Source: Reticulascus tulasneorum
Taxonomy: Eukaryota; Ascomycota; Sordariomycetes; Glomerellales; Reticulascaceae
Assembly (NCBI GenBank): GCA_001557505.1
Contig: LSAX01000007.1
Span: 1-64,000, forward strand
Direction of reading: 5' to 3'
Length of the DNA: 64,000 nt
The number at the start of each line of letters is the position of its first letter. Positions within the stretch are counted from its first letter, which is position 1. The notes beneath the pieces are model-generated. The model was not told where the DNA came from, made no database searches, and saw nothing but the letters and a program-made list of their open reading frames with translations. This document shows positions 32,894 to 44,219 of the stretch, one piece after another. The position numbers and the translations under genes were made by a program.

Positions 32894-33953
32894 TCCGGCG
32901 GTGGAGGCAGCGACGGTGTTTGAGGTGATCCGGCTGGTAAACGATAAGACATCGAAGTGATTCGTATAGGGCTGGCTAGGATGAAGAGCAGATGACTGTT
33001 TTAGTGGAGGAGTCGTGAGATGGAGGGCGATAAAGATAGGTCGAGTTGAGATTGGTCTATGAACGTCCACGTTATTCTGCATCTTCGCGATCCGCACATC
33101 CAAAGACCCATATCTTTGCGAAACGAGAGATACGATAATCTTGCGATCCATGCGACCGCTAGAGACAATTCATTTGCGACTTGGATTAGTTGGCTGCAAA
33201 AGACAATTTGCCAGACTTCTTCGCAACGGGAGATAATATCACATGTCCGCCCAATATTAGTACATTGCTTACACGAAGGCTTCTTTTCGTCGTACTTAAC
33301 TCGCGGGATCTTACATAGCTACAGGGAACGGTTCTCAACCCCAGCCATTCCACAAACGCCGACTCCATCCGGTACCAGGGACATTCTATCTTGGTTTCAT
33401 GAACATAATCCACAAGACATGATCTGGTCGTCTCTAAATGTTCAGATACCTCCATCATTATCAAGCTGGAAACACTGGTCGATGACTACAGGATCCAACG
33501 AATGCGTTGAGCATCTCGCCCCATCAGCAGCCACCCCTTGAACTCGCGTCGACGGCATTCCAGGTCAGATACTCATGAAGCACCTTTCCAAGGATATACT
33601 GACCCGGCGACACGGAAGCTGATTCGCCTGTGGCTTGTGAGCCCGGTGGAGGAGCACTGACCTAAGCTTGCAGATACTACGTCTTGGAAACGAACCTGAC
33701 CGTACTGAGGAAGTGACCTGCCCTCTTGCGTCCCGAACTGGAGTTTGCAGAAAGGCAAGCGTATTACGAATTTCTGCGGATGACTTGCCATCCTCGTGTG
33801 GAACCCCAGTTGCCGCTCTTCTCCACATGGACGCTAGGAACATTGCTATAATAGAAACCTAAATCGACATTGCAAACTGAAGAACCCCGAATGCCGCCAT
33901 GTGCCAATTGGTGAATGCCAACTCGTCTGTTGGGTTTTGGTAGCACAGATGGT
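32894..33953. other. Intergenic, no gene recognised
   Basis: About 1 kb. A 160-codon plus-strand ORF at 33059-33541 and overlapping minus-strand ORFs exist, but none has a domain, a signal peptide or consistent composition. Treated as non-coding. Confidence 0.4.
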
Positions 33954-34797
33954 TTAATGAATCCCCTTCTCTTCTTTTACACGTGTCCTATAACGGCCGG
34001 CACCAAGTCCATTAAGAACCACATAATATACAGGCTTACGAAGCGAGACTTTGTCGTCGCGCAGGCCAAGGGTTCTAGACACCAGCTGCGTAGGATAAAC
34101 TAGCGAGTGAGGCGGCGAGACGAGCTTCTGGTTGTAGCAACTTCGACACAGATCGTAGTCATGGCACTCGAGGTAGCTAACGTTTAGGTCGAACGTTGGA
34201 ACCAGCTTTCCACATACGTCACAGCTTACCTTAAACACCACACGTGGCTCTAGGGGCGCCTCGGCCTGCTTGCTGATGGTATAAAAGATCTGGTTGGGGC
34301 CGATGATGATGGAAATACCTAGACGTTCCTCCTCGCTAGTAAGATCTACGCCGTGCATACACAGAACGTAGACCAAATCATCGTGTCTGTTTTTCAGAGC
34401 GAACCAGAGTGGGGTCTGCTCGTCTCTAGTGCGGATGTTGATGTCACATCCATGCTCAATGAGCAGCTTCGTGAGCCCCACGTTGCCCCGTTTGGCCGCT
34501 ACGTGGATATGTCTGCTTTTGGCTTGTCCCATAACCATTGACATTGGCTCCCATCCTCAGCAGAAGCTTCGCCATGCGTGGCATCTCCTGGGCGACGGCT
34601 GCCTCGAGGAAGGGGAGGAAGAAGAATACCGCCGTACTGAACTGACATCCAGCATGCAACTTCTTTACCAGCCTTGATGAACAGAGTAGCTTGATATGCA
34701 TTTGAGAGTTGATGTCCAGGCTCCACAATGCCAATGGCTCGAAAAGCACCTCGTGAGACTTTCTGATTAATGTCGTATTACCTACGGTTGATGACAT
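33954..34797 (-). pseudogene. Ankyrin-ZZ finger protein with frameshift
   Basis: From the ATG at 34797 the frame encodes an ankyrin stretch (RMAKLLLRMGANVNGYG). At about 34505-34515 the ankyrin pattern passes to another frame (HIHVAAKRGNVGLTKLLIEH, then EQTPLWFALKN). That frame continues through a ZZ-type zinc finger (CDVCG, then LECHDYDLCRSC) and ends at 33954. The shift corresponds to two missing or one extra base, and there is no room for an intron. ZZ fingers plus ankyrins are common at the C-terminus of fungal NACHT or HET proteins, so this may be the tail of a degraded NLR-like gene. A short functional protein starting in the second frame cannot be excluded. Confidence 0.6.
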
Positions 34798-36501
34798 GAC
34801 TGGGCACGATTCAACGACATTGAAGGTTTTGAATAGAAACCAAGCTGATCATATAAACTGTCGATTCTGAATAAAGATATATAGGTTCTTTCTTTCCCAT
34901 ACTCTGTGGCAATGACTTGTCCACCGGTACGAAGCGTGATCTATTACACTCCTGCAATGCATTTCCGCGAACCCTGTCCAGTTCCTCTACATTCCTAGAT
35001 CCCTATGTACTTCCGTCAATCTCTTCGAGTTGTTCTCCTGATCATAGCGATCTCAAAAGCTTTGATCACTTCATCAACGTCCGACTTCCGCGTTTCGATC
35101 CAGATGGCGGAACCAATGGCCCCACGCGCCTGTCTATCTTGAAGCGACGATGTATCGTATATGAAGGGGGAGAGCACCGAGTCACCACGAGGCAATCTGA
35201 CGCTTTGGTTAGCTCTACGTCATTCGCCAGGCCATCGAAAGTCCGAGTGCATACTGAGTGGTCGTCTGACGCTTTGATTGGGGCATTTCTCCTGTCTCGA
35301 TGGTCTGGAGGGGATGAAAAACAATTGATATCGTGGCAAGTGCTGCGCCGAAACTTGGGAGATGAAATTGGACTGTTTGGTGTTGGCAATAATACTTTCT
35401 ACGAATCTAGGAACGTTCACGAATGCAATCGCCAGCTGCGGTCTCTTATATAGGCCATCGCCAGCAATTTCCATACACTGTATCCTTCTCGACGTTGAAA
35501 GTGGCAAATTCAATCAGGGAGTCTTCATGGCGTGGTCGATTTTGTAACTCGATACTTTTGCGTGCAAGATGCTGGATCCGCTCGGATTGAAACTAGATAG
35601 CGTCAAGTTGGGCATCGCGTCATATGCCACGTCTGATCTACTTGGAAGGAATAGGCTTCAATCTCGCCAAGTTTGCAGTTTTACTAGAGACGAAGGGCGA
35701 CTTTCTCTTTGACGAGGTGCCGCATGTAGAGTGTCCAAGCCGAAATGGAATGAGACCATTACAGGGGTTCAATCTCTTGAGATTGAACGAGAGTCAGCCT
35801 GGGTGTGAACTGGACGAGGTCATCGCCTGCTTGTCTACACTCGTTGGTGCATCCATTGCATGGCCTGTTGACATTGCTTTGGTCGCCCGGGACATGTTCA
35901 TCGCGGCAGGTCTGAGGCGACAACTGAACTCGCAGGTAGGGGTCTTTTGGTGAACTTGAGAGGGATCGATGGCCTTATAGCAAAAAGACGCCCGGGATAA
36001 AAAGGGCGAATGCCGCGAGGCTGTGGCGGGCTTTCGGAAAAACAAATTCGACGTGTCGAGTGTTCCAATGTTTAAATCTGCCTTGTTTCAATAGTGGCAG
36101 AATTTAGACGAGCAAGTGTTAACAAATTGCCGGATTTGGACGGGGTCGAGATTCAATCTGGGCTGCATGAATCCAATCGTCCCCTGGCTGGTGACGCCAC
36201 TTTTGCGCCATCAGCCCTGCATCTCCGTGACGAGGTTAACTCGAAACGAGGCAAATTGGATCCCTGGTCAGGGTTGTGTCGCTCGCGCCCTGCCTCATAG
36301 AGCGCCGAGGGCAGTCAGTGAGGCTCTTAGGCTCGGCGCCAAATCATTCAATATGAATGCGGACACATAACGATCTGACTCCTGGCGCCGGTGACGGCGC
36401 GCGCATGCAGATGATATCGGGGTCAATATTGCTTCTGCCGAACCAGTCTTCTTCATTTTTTTGTTCCTCATTTGAAGCAGCATTCGGCCCTGGTTATCAC
36501 A
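34798..36501. other. Intergenic with weak ORFs
   Basis: About 1.7 kb. Plus-strand ORFs at 34917-35453 (178 codons) and 35624-35953 (109 codons) are the longest. Neither has a domain or a credible partner exon, and the first overlaps equally long minus-strand frames. I cannot support either as a gene, though the second has fairly protein-like composition. Confidence 0.3.
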
Positions 36502-39158
36502 ATGGTCGACTCCTTTACCTACCAGGCTATGCCGTTTGCAGCCAACAGGAAAATACAAGACCTGCGCCTTGAGACCGACGCAAGGAGCACCAAGCCATTG
36601 GCAGTCTACCAAACTCTCTCGGACCACGTCACTGGAGATAAAGTCGTCCCACGCTGCACAACAGTTGAACTCGATTATCACGACACTTTGGCAACCCCTG
36701 TTTCCACATTGAGGTTTAACAGCTCAGGTTCTAATAGTCCCACATACACATTCCAGGACCAGACAGACATACCGTGGCACAGTCCCAAACATCCAACGGC
36801 CCCTCGCATCAGTCCCGAGTCCCGCCAACATTACAAATCTCGTTCCAACACCATCGAAAGAGGACACCAAACGACCGGGAAGAACAGACCGATGGATAAC
36901 CCTCCCGTTCCTGAGGGTCTTCGCCGGATAAAGGCCGAGTCTCCTCGACCGCATGGCTCCTCACAGCTGCCCTTTCGCAACCAGGGACTCCATTCTCGAA
37001 GCATCGAAATCCAGGATAGCTCAGCCACCTCAAATTCCCAACAGCTTCGTCGCGTGAGGTCGAACTTCGAAGGGAGGGAATCTCCGGACTCTAGAAATAT
37101 GACCATCGACAAAGCCAGTAAAGAGACCCACGAACTGGACCTAGATAGCGAGTTCACAGTAAGCGAGCTACGGTACGCTGAACTCTAACTAGTCCTCATA
37201 ATTGACTGTAGAGATTTACTAATACGTGGTTACCAATATAGAAAATCAAGGTGGTCATGGCATCCGGGTCCAACAGCGGATCCGTTGTTCACGCCAGACG
37301 TGCCTCCTGCTCTGCCTGAAGCGGAAGTTTCAGAGACCGCTGCAGGAGATAATATTGACCAGCTGACAGATGACATGTCTAAAATGATTCTCAATCATGG
37401 CTTCGGATTGGACCTGCAGGAACTGTCAGCGCCCATGGATGCATGGCTATCTGTGAAGCGTTGCATCCATGAAGTCTCCCAGATAGTGGGCACTATGATT
37501 ACCCCAAGACGGCTGAGTCCTTTCCAGATGCCGTTCCACCAACGGCCGGCATCCGGCTCATCTCGTAACGAACGTGGGCAAGACACAGCTGGCAGAGCAC
37601 GTGGCGCGGAGTCGAAGAAGAGGCGATCCAATGAGAACCCGGGTGGCCGTAAGAATGGCGAAGAAGATGATCGGCCCGAAGAAGACGACGAACAAGACGA
37701 CGACGGGGACGGAAGAAAAAGAGAGGATAAGCGAACTAAAATTGACCCCAAGGAACAGATAGACGAGAACCTAAGCTGCCCATATCGAAAGCGAAACTTC
37801 AAGAGGTTCAATATTCGTGACCACTACAACTGTGCAAATCAACCTCACAAAGACTTCTCATCCCTTAAGTTAGTCATCACACAAGCACCACAAGCAGGCA
37901 CGCTAACCACAACTAGGCGCCACATCAAGACGTTTCATCACCGTGGCGATCGATCACATCAGTGCTTCCGATGCTACAGAGGATTTGCCTCTGAAGATGA
38001 GTTGTCGAGGCACGTGCGAGTCCCAGACTCCCAGCGGTGTAGCATCGTCGACGCGCCGCCGGAGAATAATGATGACCCCGAAGATGGCATCACTTCAGCC
38101 GTTCAGCGGAACATGAACGAAAGAAAGCTTGAGGGCAAAATCAATACGTGGCGCGACCTTTGGCTACTCCTGTTCCCAGGCGACGAGGCCATACCATTGT
38201 CCGGTAAGCCAACCCCGGAGTTGTGAAGTTGTGACCTCCGGCACTGATATTCTCCAGACTTTGTGGCTCCCATTGCTGCCGAATTTCAGGAGATTGAATC
38301 GTTTCTCGCACTCGGAATGGCCGATATCGATACGGACATCAAGGTCGAGGTAGACAAGCTCTTCAATACTCTGGACTGGAGCAATCCACTGCCATTGATC
38401 TCCGCGCTTATTAGTAAAGAAATCGCTTCCTGTGTTCGTGCTGGCAGAGTATATGTGGGAACACGTCGGGCATATCACGCCGTCGTAAGCAGACAGCATC
38501 GGCAGCACCAACAAACACACGACCTCATGGACCAGAGACCCAGAGAGTCCAGCCAGGACTGCCGGCTAATCCCCAACATCCTTTGCCAGGCCAGCCCAAT
38601 CCGCGTCAGCCGCTGAAGCCGATTGCGCTTGCGCCGATGCAGGCCGGCTTTCAAGCCGCCGATCCTATCCCAAATTCATACTCCAACCCGGTTGTAGATT
38701 CAGCTACCCCCGGTGCGATTGGGTACAATGCCCAGCAACCTCCATATCTCAACCCCAGACTCCAGCAACAAGGCATGACCTCCAATCCGGGAATGCCTGC
38801 TTACCCGCCGAACAGTTCGTATCTAGAGAAGTGGCCGGACATATTTGGGCTTTTGCCCGATGAGGTTCCAATCTACCGCCACTCCGGGAACGGTATGCCG
38901 GGCACCTATGATCCACAACCCGTGGGGTTCAATAACGCGAGAAATTACGAGGATTATTACCGCGACGATGAGCAGGTACAGCCTACGATCACACAGATGC
39001 AGCTGCCAAGTGCTCTAGGGGCACAAAGTGTATACGTGAGCGGGTTGGCCTCCTACCATCAGCTAGCTCCATCGCATCAGCACGGGGAGGTTAGGCGACG
39101 ACAGCAACGTTCTTTTCCGCCCAACATGCAGCCGCCACATAGCCCGGGTGGCTCTTGA
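36502..39158 (+). CDS. C2H2-like zinc-finger fungal protein
   Basis: Four exons: 36502-37172, 37242-38203, 38258-38448 and 38493-39158. The introns are 69, 54 and 44 bp, with GTACGC, GTAAGC and GTATAT donors, and join in frame to give 829 residues. The N-terminus is disordered and Ser/Pro-rich. An acidic-basic low-complexity arm (EEDDRPEEDDEQDDDGDG) precedes the conserved core: CPYRKRNFKRFNIRDHYNC, then RHIKTFHH, CFRCYRGFASEDELSRH and TWRDLWLLLFPGD. This matches a widespread fungal family with a variant Cys/His finger pair. The C-terminal exon is Pro/Gln/Tyr-rich, like an activation or condensate-forming tail. It is probably nuclear; the target is unknown. Intron 3 is the least certain. Confidence 0.78.
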
Positions 39159-39674
39159 ACATGAGCCGCATCTCGACATTGCCAATTTAGCCAACACCTG
39201 ACTGCATACCGTGACGTTTGGGGCTAGTGCAGATCCTAGGACTGTTTACCAGCCATTAGGCAGTTTACTAGGCAGTGCTTATCTAAGAGCTTTAACTGTA
39301 TTGTGCTACCTGTGCTTGCGGATAGGTTCTTACGTATAATATTGTTTCAAGTCCTCTTATCTATAATTAGGTGTTTTTGGGGTCCCTAAGGCGAAGGCGC
39401 AAGATATGCAACATGCCTTGACGGCCCCCGACTGTTGGTTCAGACTTGGTGTAAATTCTCGACTTTTTTGTGATGGACACAAAATATCTATGCTTTGGTC
39501 GCTTTCACAGCCGTAGACGGCAGGAAAGTCGTTGAACTGTCGTAGTACACGTCTGCAGTAGGGCTTCTTTCGGCTAGCGCCATCTGTACTAATCCTGTCA
39601 GTGTCGACCGTGAAGGCCTTCAGGCTCCTTGGGGCAGTGCTCATTTGTCTTGAGGCTGTGTGCTAAAAAGACTA
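39159..39674. other. Convergent intergenic spacer
   Basis: About 500 bases between two genes facing each other. No gene or repeat recognised. Confidence 0.45.
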
Positions 39675-40999
39675 TTATGGTACATTAAGGTTAACCGGAT
39701 ACCGCCACGCCTGAAACGCAAGGTAGGTCTGGTACGACGACACTGCAAGACCAGCCACGCCTAAAAGCACTGCTAACAAAACACCTGCCACAGTAGCAAC
39801 CATAACATACCTAGCTCCACTCCGCCTGTGGAGCCAGTTCGCCAGCCAGCCACGTGGCCGAGGATTCTGGATTTCCTGGTAGATCCCGGAAAGCCTCGAC
39901 CAGAGGTATTGAAACTCAATCCTTTCTTCGTTATCTCTGATGTAGCCATAATCATGTCCATTTAGGATGTCCTCGTCGAACTCGCAGCTGGCTATGAGTG
40001 ACTGTATGATATGAACTGATTCCGAATCCCAAAGCGGAAAGACGATCTTCTGCGTCGAATACAGAACTTCAAGGACGTATTGACGAGGGATGGCACCACT
40101 AGATACCGGTCAGCCGGCACGAGCCAGGAATTAAAGGTGATGATGCCTGCTTACACATTCAGACAGTCGAGGACAGAGGGCTCGGTCCCGCAGTTCTTTG
40201 ACAGCCACAGCTGTTGCTTCAAGAATCGGGTGTGCCGGAAGACAAATAGAACATTGTTTGCGGCGTTGTAGCGCAGGTGATTAGTGATGTCGTCGGTGCC
40301 GCGCAGGCTCGTGCCGGCTACGCGCTGCAAGTCCTTGGCCATGACCATGGGGCAGCTTGGGTCGAGGAAGGCGTGAACACCCTGCCAGTGCGGCGCGATG
40401 CGCTCGATGCGTGGGAGGACGAGCTCTATGTACTGCGACAGGTTCATGCCTGCACGCCAGGTAATCCTGTTGGAGCCCTCCTCAAGTAAGATAGGCGAAG
40501 ACTCCTGCGAAGCGCAGTTGAACATTCCAAAGATGCTCACAGCAAGATCAATGGCGTTGTTTTCGTCGATCGCATCTCGCGCTATAGGGAAGGCCAGCCT
40601 GCGAATATCATCCTTGGGCAATTCGGGATGTAACCTCAGAATCTCAACGATCTGGCGTATATCGTCATGACTCTTGAGCGCAGCCTCGCCAGAGAGGACC
40701 TGCGGATCGTACGATGCGCAAACCTTTTTATAGTACCCAACAAAAGATCGGTAACGATCGAGGGCTGTCCCTTTTAAGCACTGGCTGGAATGGCACGCGG
40801 CGGAGAAGCTCGACTGGACGCAGGATTGGCAGAAATCAATATCCCAAAGCAAGTGGAAGAGCCTGATCAGCTGTGTCTCGGATACGGGCGGTAATCGTGG
40901 AAGCCACGCCAGTTCCATCCTGCCGTCGGGGCCTAGCAGCACTCGCAAGATAACACTAGGCGAGCACTTATGGGTGTGATTCTCGTCCTTAGTCTTAAC
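39675..40999 (-). CDS. Fungal hypothetical protein with C-terminal membrane anchor (5' end unresolved)
   Basis: Exon 40999-40155, a 56-bp intron (GTAAGC donor, CTGAC branch, TAG acceptor) and exon 40098-39675 join in frame to about 422 residues. At 41000-41002 a CTCCAG acceptor suggests a further upstream exon, because the frame closes with TGA just beyond and the first in-frame ATG (about 40918) would cut off conserved-looking sequence. The body is soluble and helical (NHLRYNAANNVLFVFRHTRF, then WLSKNCGTEPSVLDC). After the intron comes a second helical region and one strong membrane segment near the end (YVMVATVAGVLLAVLLG). The family is common in Sordariomycetes, but I know of no defined function. 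It is transcribed divergently from the protease gene, about 220 bp away. Confidence 0.7.
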
Positions 41000-41222
41000 C
41001 TGGAGGGATCGGGGTCAGTTTCCGGGCGAATTGTGGATCTCTTATAGGCTGTAGGACAAGAAATAAGGAGGTGGCGGTGAGCGGGTAGTGGCTGTGCCAG
41101 GCAAACAGGTGTTACACAAGATTGACAGCCTCGCGACAGCCTGGCTGCGGGGAAGCATTTTCACAAATTCCAGGCCATCGATCTTTTCAATCTAGGTGAC
41201 AACAGATTTTAACTAGTCGAAT

Positions 41223-43736
41223 ATGTCGATCTCTAGCAGAAGATTTTGGGGACGTCTCCAGGGCATGACTAGCGGAACTAATGCCGTATCCGGGAGCTAT
41301 CCGCCAAGTGATGACAATCCTGGCAGCCATTCGAAAGTCGTAGTGCAAGACTCTGGATACAGTTCTCTCGAGTCTTCCACAGATGCCGACAGCCCGTCGA
41401 TCCACCATGTCGTTCCAGTGGCGACCCAGTCTGACCGGCTCGCCGCGAAGGGTCAGCTCCAAGGAAATCGACCAAGCCAAGACCCGACGGATACGGACGC
41501 GAACCTAGCCCAGGACAGTGCACCACCGTCTCGGCCCCGCTGTGAGGAAGCGTTGGGCACGCCTTCGGAGAATCCAATGCGGCGAATGGTGGTGGGAGGC
41601 CGGGACGCTAAAATTCCACACAAAATAGGAGCGCCGAAGCCGCGGCCATCTATTGATATGGAAACCCATCGAATGGTTCGAGACATAGTCGGCTCCTTCA
41701 AAAGAAATTTTGGCGGGCCGTTGATCCATCATCTCAACTCCCATATAAAGGCTGCCAAGGACCCCACCGCACACACCGTGGCGATCTTCCCAAGTCTGGC
41801 CTGCGGAGAGAAGGATGGCAGCGTCGAGGCCGACATTATCATCCAGTGCCACCCTTCAACAGAACCCCATGTCCAGCGGTTCATGAAAGAGCACCGCGCG
41901 GCTATCGACACATCGTTATCTATGCACGGGAACTCGCATGGCGTGCGTGTCCAAGTTCGGATCGTGGGACGACAATTCGACTTACTCTCGTCCGCGTACT
42001 GCCAGAGGTTTAGGCGCCAACCTGATATCTTGGAAGTGTGTGGAACCCCTCTGGTGGTAAAGTCGATGGATGGTAAAACCAATGAATGCACGCTCGGCGG
42101 CCTGCTATCTTTCGACGCTTTGGGAGACGGCGAGCGTTGCTGGTTTGGTGTCACAGCAGCCCACGGGATTCAGAGGATTCAGCCATCGGACAAACAACTG
42201 AGCGAATTCTCGCTAGAGGAGCAGTCGGTGTTGCCCGTGGCGCTGAAAGTCTTGGCAGCCCTCGACAGCGCCTGCTTGTGGACCGACTCGCAGGTTGGAA
42301 GCAAGAGCGGACCGTCGGCCAGGATGAACCCCAGTGCTGCGACGTATGCTCGGAAGATTATGAACGTCTGCAGGGACCTTGTGAGACAGCTCACGAAAGC
42401 AACTTTACGATTCGAGGTTGACGCGTCGATTTCCGTGAAACTTGGGATTCAGAACGCAGCCGGGCTGGGATACCGACTACAACACCCTCAGCACCACACA
42501 ATTCATCGCGTATTTTCAATGTGCCTGTCTACCTTAGAGGGCTTGGAGATTGTTTCTACAATAGGAGGGCAGGTTCGTCGGGCTGAAGTACAACAACTGC
42601 AAGTCCTCAAAGCCATGGAAACCTCACTGTGGACGGCTCTCGAGACCGCGCTGGCTCGTCCGACCGCTCGTTCCGTTTACCGCGACTCTTCTCACCTGGG
42701 GTACTTTCTTGGAGACATGTACGCAACATCCGCGGACGACACCCACAGATTTGACGACCAGGGCAACTTTGATTGGGCGTTGTTTCGATGCATGGGCTTC
42801 GAACACCTCGCCCTAAAGGAAGCATTGGGGGACATTGGGATCCTAGAACATGTCAAACGAGGAGAGTTTGGGGTGTTTGAGCCCAGTTGCTCGGCCATCG
42901 ACGTCGATGAATGTCGGAGGGTAATAATCCTCAACCAACGGCAGGGCTATCCGGAGGTCCAGATCTCGCCGCAGGTCGCCTTCGTCTGCATACCACCCAG
43001 CCTCGAACTCATCGAGGTTCTTGTCGGTACTTCCGGCACCCCGCCATGTCTATCGCCGAGAGGAGGTCAATGGGACTTCGCACCGGGAGATAGCGGAAGT
43101 TGGGCGGTGAGCATCGCCGAATTTGGGCAGAAGCATGTCCACGGTCAGTTCGTCGGGACCAACTGCCACGCCGAGGGGTTTCTAATCCCCATGGACAAGA
43201 TCATTGCCAACATCAAAGCCAAGCTCCGACCAATTTGGGGCGCCGCTCTGCCCCCCTTACGGGCACATTTGCCCCTGATATCTCTTAACCTAGATTTAAT
43301 TCCTCCGGAGCACCCCCAGCGACAGCTGCACATAATGAAAATGTCTAAAGAGGAACAATTCCTGGTGTGGAACCTGACTCGGATCAGCTGGGAAACGGCG
43401 CTGGCAAGCTGGCAGACTTTGTGTGGCGGTTGTGTGGTTTCTTCCCGAGAGGCAACAGTCCAGTGGCTCTGCGAGGACGAAGAATGGAACGATGATTCGG
43501 TCGACTGGAAAGTCCACCCACACTCGATTCCCTCGATCTCCAACGAGTGGGTTGAAAAGTGGAAGTTACGCCGACAAATGTGGACGAAATCATTTCAGTA
43601 CTGGAGTCGCTGTCATAGAAGTCTTTCCTTAGACAAGCAAAGTTCGGCGTATCTCTCTTACCAAGATGTGCCAAGTTTTCAAGTCAAGCAGATAGTCCCT
43701 GGCCTGGGGTGGATGGCGACCGCTGCAAGACCGTAA
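41223..43736 (+). CDS. Trypsin-fold serine protease-like protein
   Basis: One exon of 837 residues starting at the ATG at 41223. A Ser-rich disordered N-terminus of about 140 residues precedes a region with a chymotrypsin-type triad in the correct order: His314 in WFGVTAAHG, Asp517 in DWALF, and Ser624 in APGDSGSW. The large spacing between His and Asp comes from an all-helical insert of roughly 150 residues. No signal peptide is present, so it should act inside the cell. Intracellular trypsin-like domains occur in fungi as effector-type modules, sometimes within NLR-like proteins; activity here is inferred from the motifs. The stop at 43734-43736 is followed in the same frame by another 160 codons. 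Confidence 0.8.
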   Translation: MSISSRRFWGRLQGMTSGTNAVSGSYPPSDDNPGSHSKVVVQDSGYSSLESSTDADSPSIHHVVPVATQSDRLAAKGQLQGNRPSQDPTDTDANLAQDSAPPSRPRCEEALGTPSENPMRRMVVGGRDAKIPHKIGAPKPRPSIDMETHRMVRDIVGSFKRNFGGPLIHHLNSHIKAAKDPTAHTVAIFPSLACGEKDGSVEADIIIQCHPSTEPHVQRFMKEHRAAIDTSLSMHGNSHGVRVQVRIVGRQFDLLSSAYCQRFRRQPDILEVCGTPLVVKSMDGKTNECTLGGLLSFDALGDGERCWFGVTAAHGIQRIQPSDKQLSEFSLEEQSVLPVALKVLAALDSACLWTDSQVGSKSGPSARMNPSAATYARKIMNVCRDLVRQLTKATLRFEVDASISVKLGIQNAAGLGYRLQHPQHHTIHRVFSMCLSTLEGLEIVSTIGGQVRRAEVQQLQVLKAMETSLWTALETALARPTARSVYRDSSHLGYFLGDMYATSADDTHRFDDQGNFDWALFRCMGFEHLALKEALGDIGILEHVKRGEFGVFEPSCSAIDVDECRRVIILNQRQGYPEVQISPQVAFVCIPPSLELIEVLVGTSGTPPCLSPRGGQWDFAPGDSGSWAVSIAEFGQKHVHGQFVGTNCHAEGFLIPMDKIIANIKAKLRPIWGAALPPLRAHLPLISLNLDLIPPEHPQRQLHIMKMSKEEQFLVWNLTRISWETALASWQTLCGGCVVSSREATVQWLCEDEEWNDDSVDWKVHPHSIPSISNEWVEKWKLRRQMWTKSFQYWSRCHRSLSLDKQSSAYLSYQDVPSFQVKQIVPGLGWMATAARP

Positions 43737-44219
43737 AATCTCGGTGGAATCCCGCGCTTGCTCGGATCTGTCGCCGGGTCAAGCAGTACCAGAGCAACTA
43801 GCAGCTACCAGTCCTTATGGTCACCTGCCGCGAGTCTAGCAACAGCCGCCAGCAGCGTTTCCCACGTCTTTGATCCGATCCACGAGACGGCGGAGATGAA
43901 AGAAACGGCGTCCTTGGCTGACCATGGAGCCGAGGAAAGTTTGCCGCTCCAGACATCTTCCTGCGGGCAGCCGATATCTTTGGGCAACCAGGCTAGCAGC
44001 TCTCAGAGCGGTACGACAGATCCGATTATTTCCTGGAGACCAAGGTTTTCAGACCGACATCATCTAACGCAGTTCCCCGATGTATTGAGAGAGGAGAACG
44101 AAGAAAGTAGTACAGATGAAACTAACGACAACCAGACCAGCCAAGAAACCGATGAAGACTTTAGGCACGATTCTATAATTGAAGACAAAGAAGATCCATT
44201 TAACATGGATGAGTTATAA
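43737..44219 (+). other. In-frame acidic extension beyond the protease stop
   Basis: After TAA at 43734-43736 the same frame stays open for 160 codons, ending at 44219 with DPFNMDEL. It encodes Ser/Thr-rich then strongly acidic sequence. The first ATG lies well inside, so it is not a good separate gene. It may be a spliced C-terminal exon of the protease (a weak GTGGAT donor near 43710 and a CAG acceptor near 43788 would keep frame), a readthrough product, or a former C-terminus cut off by a new stop. Confidence 0.5.

Noticed and set aside
33059..33541. 160-codon plus-strand frame
   Set aside because: No domain, no partner exon and equally long overlapping frames on the other strand.
34917..35453. 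178-codon plus-strand frame
   Set aside because: No motif, and codon-level features do not differ visibly from non-coding flanks.
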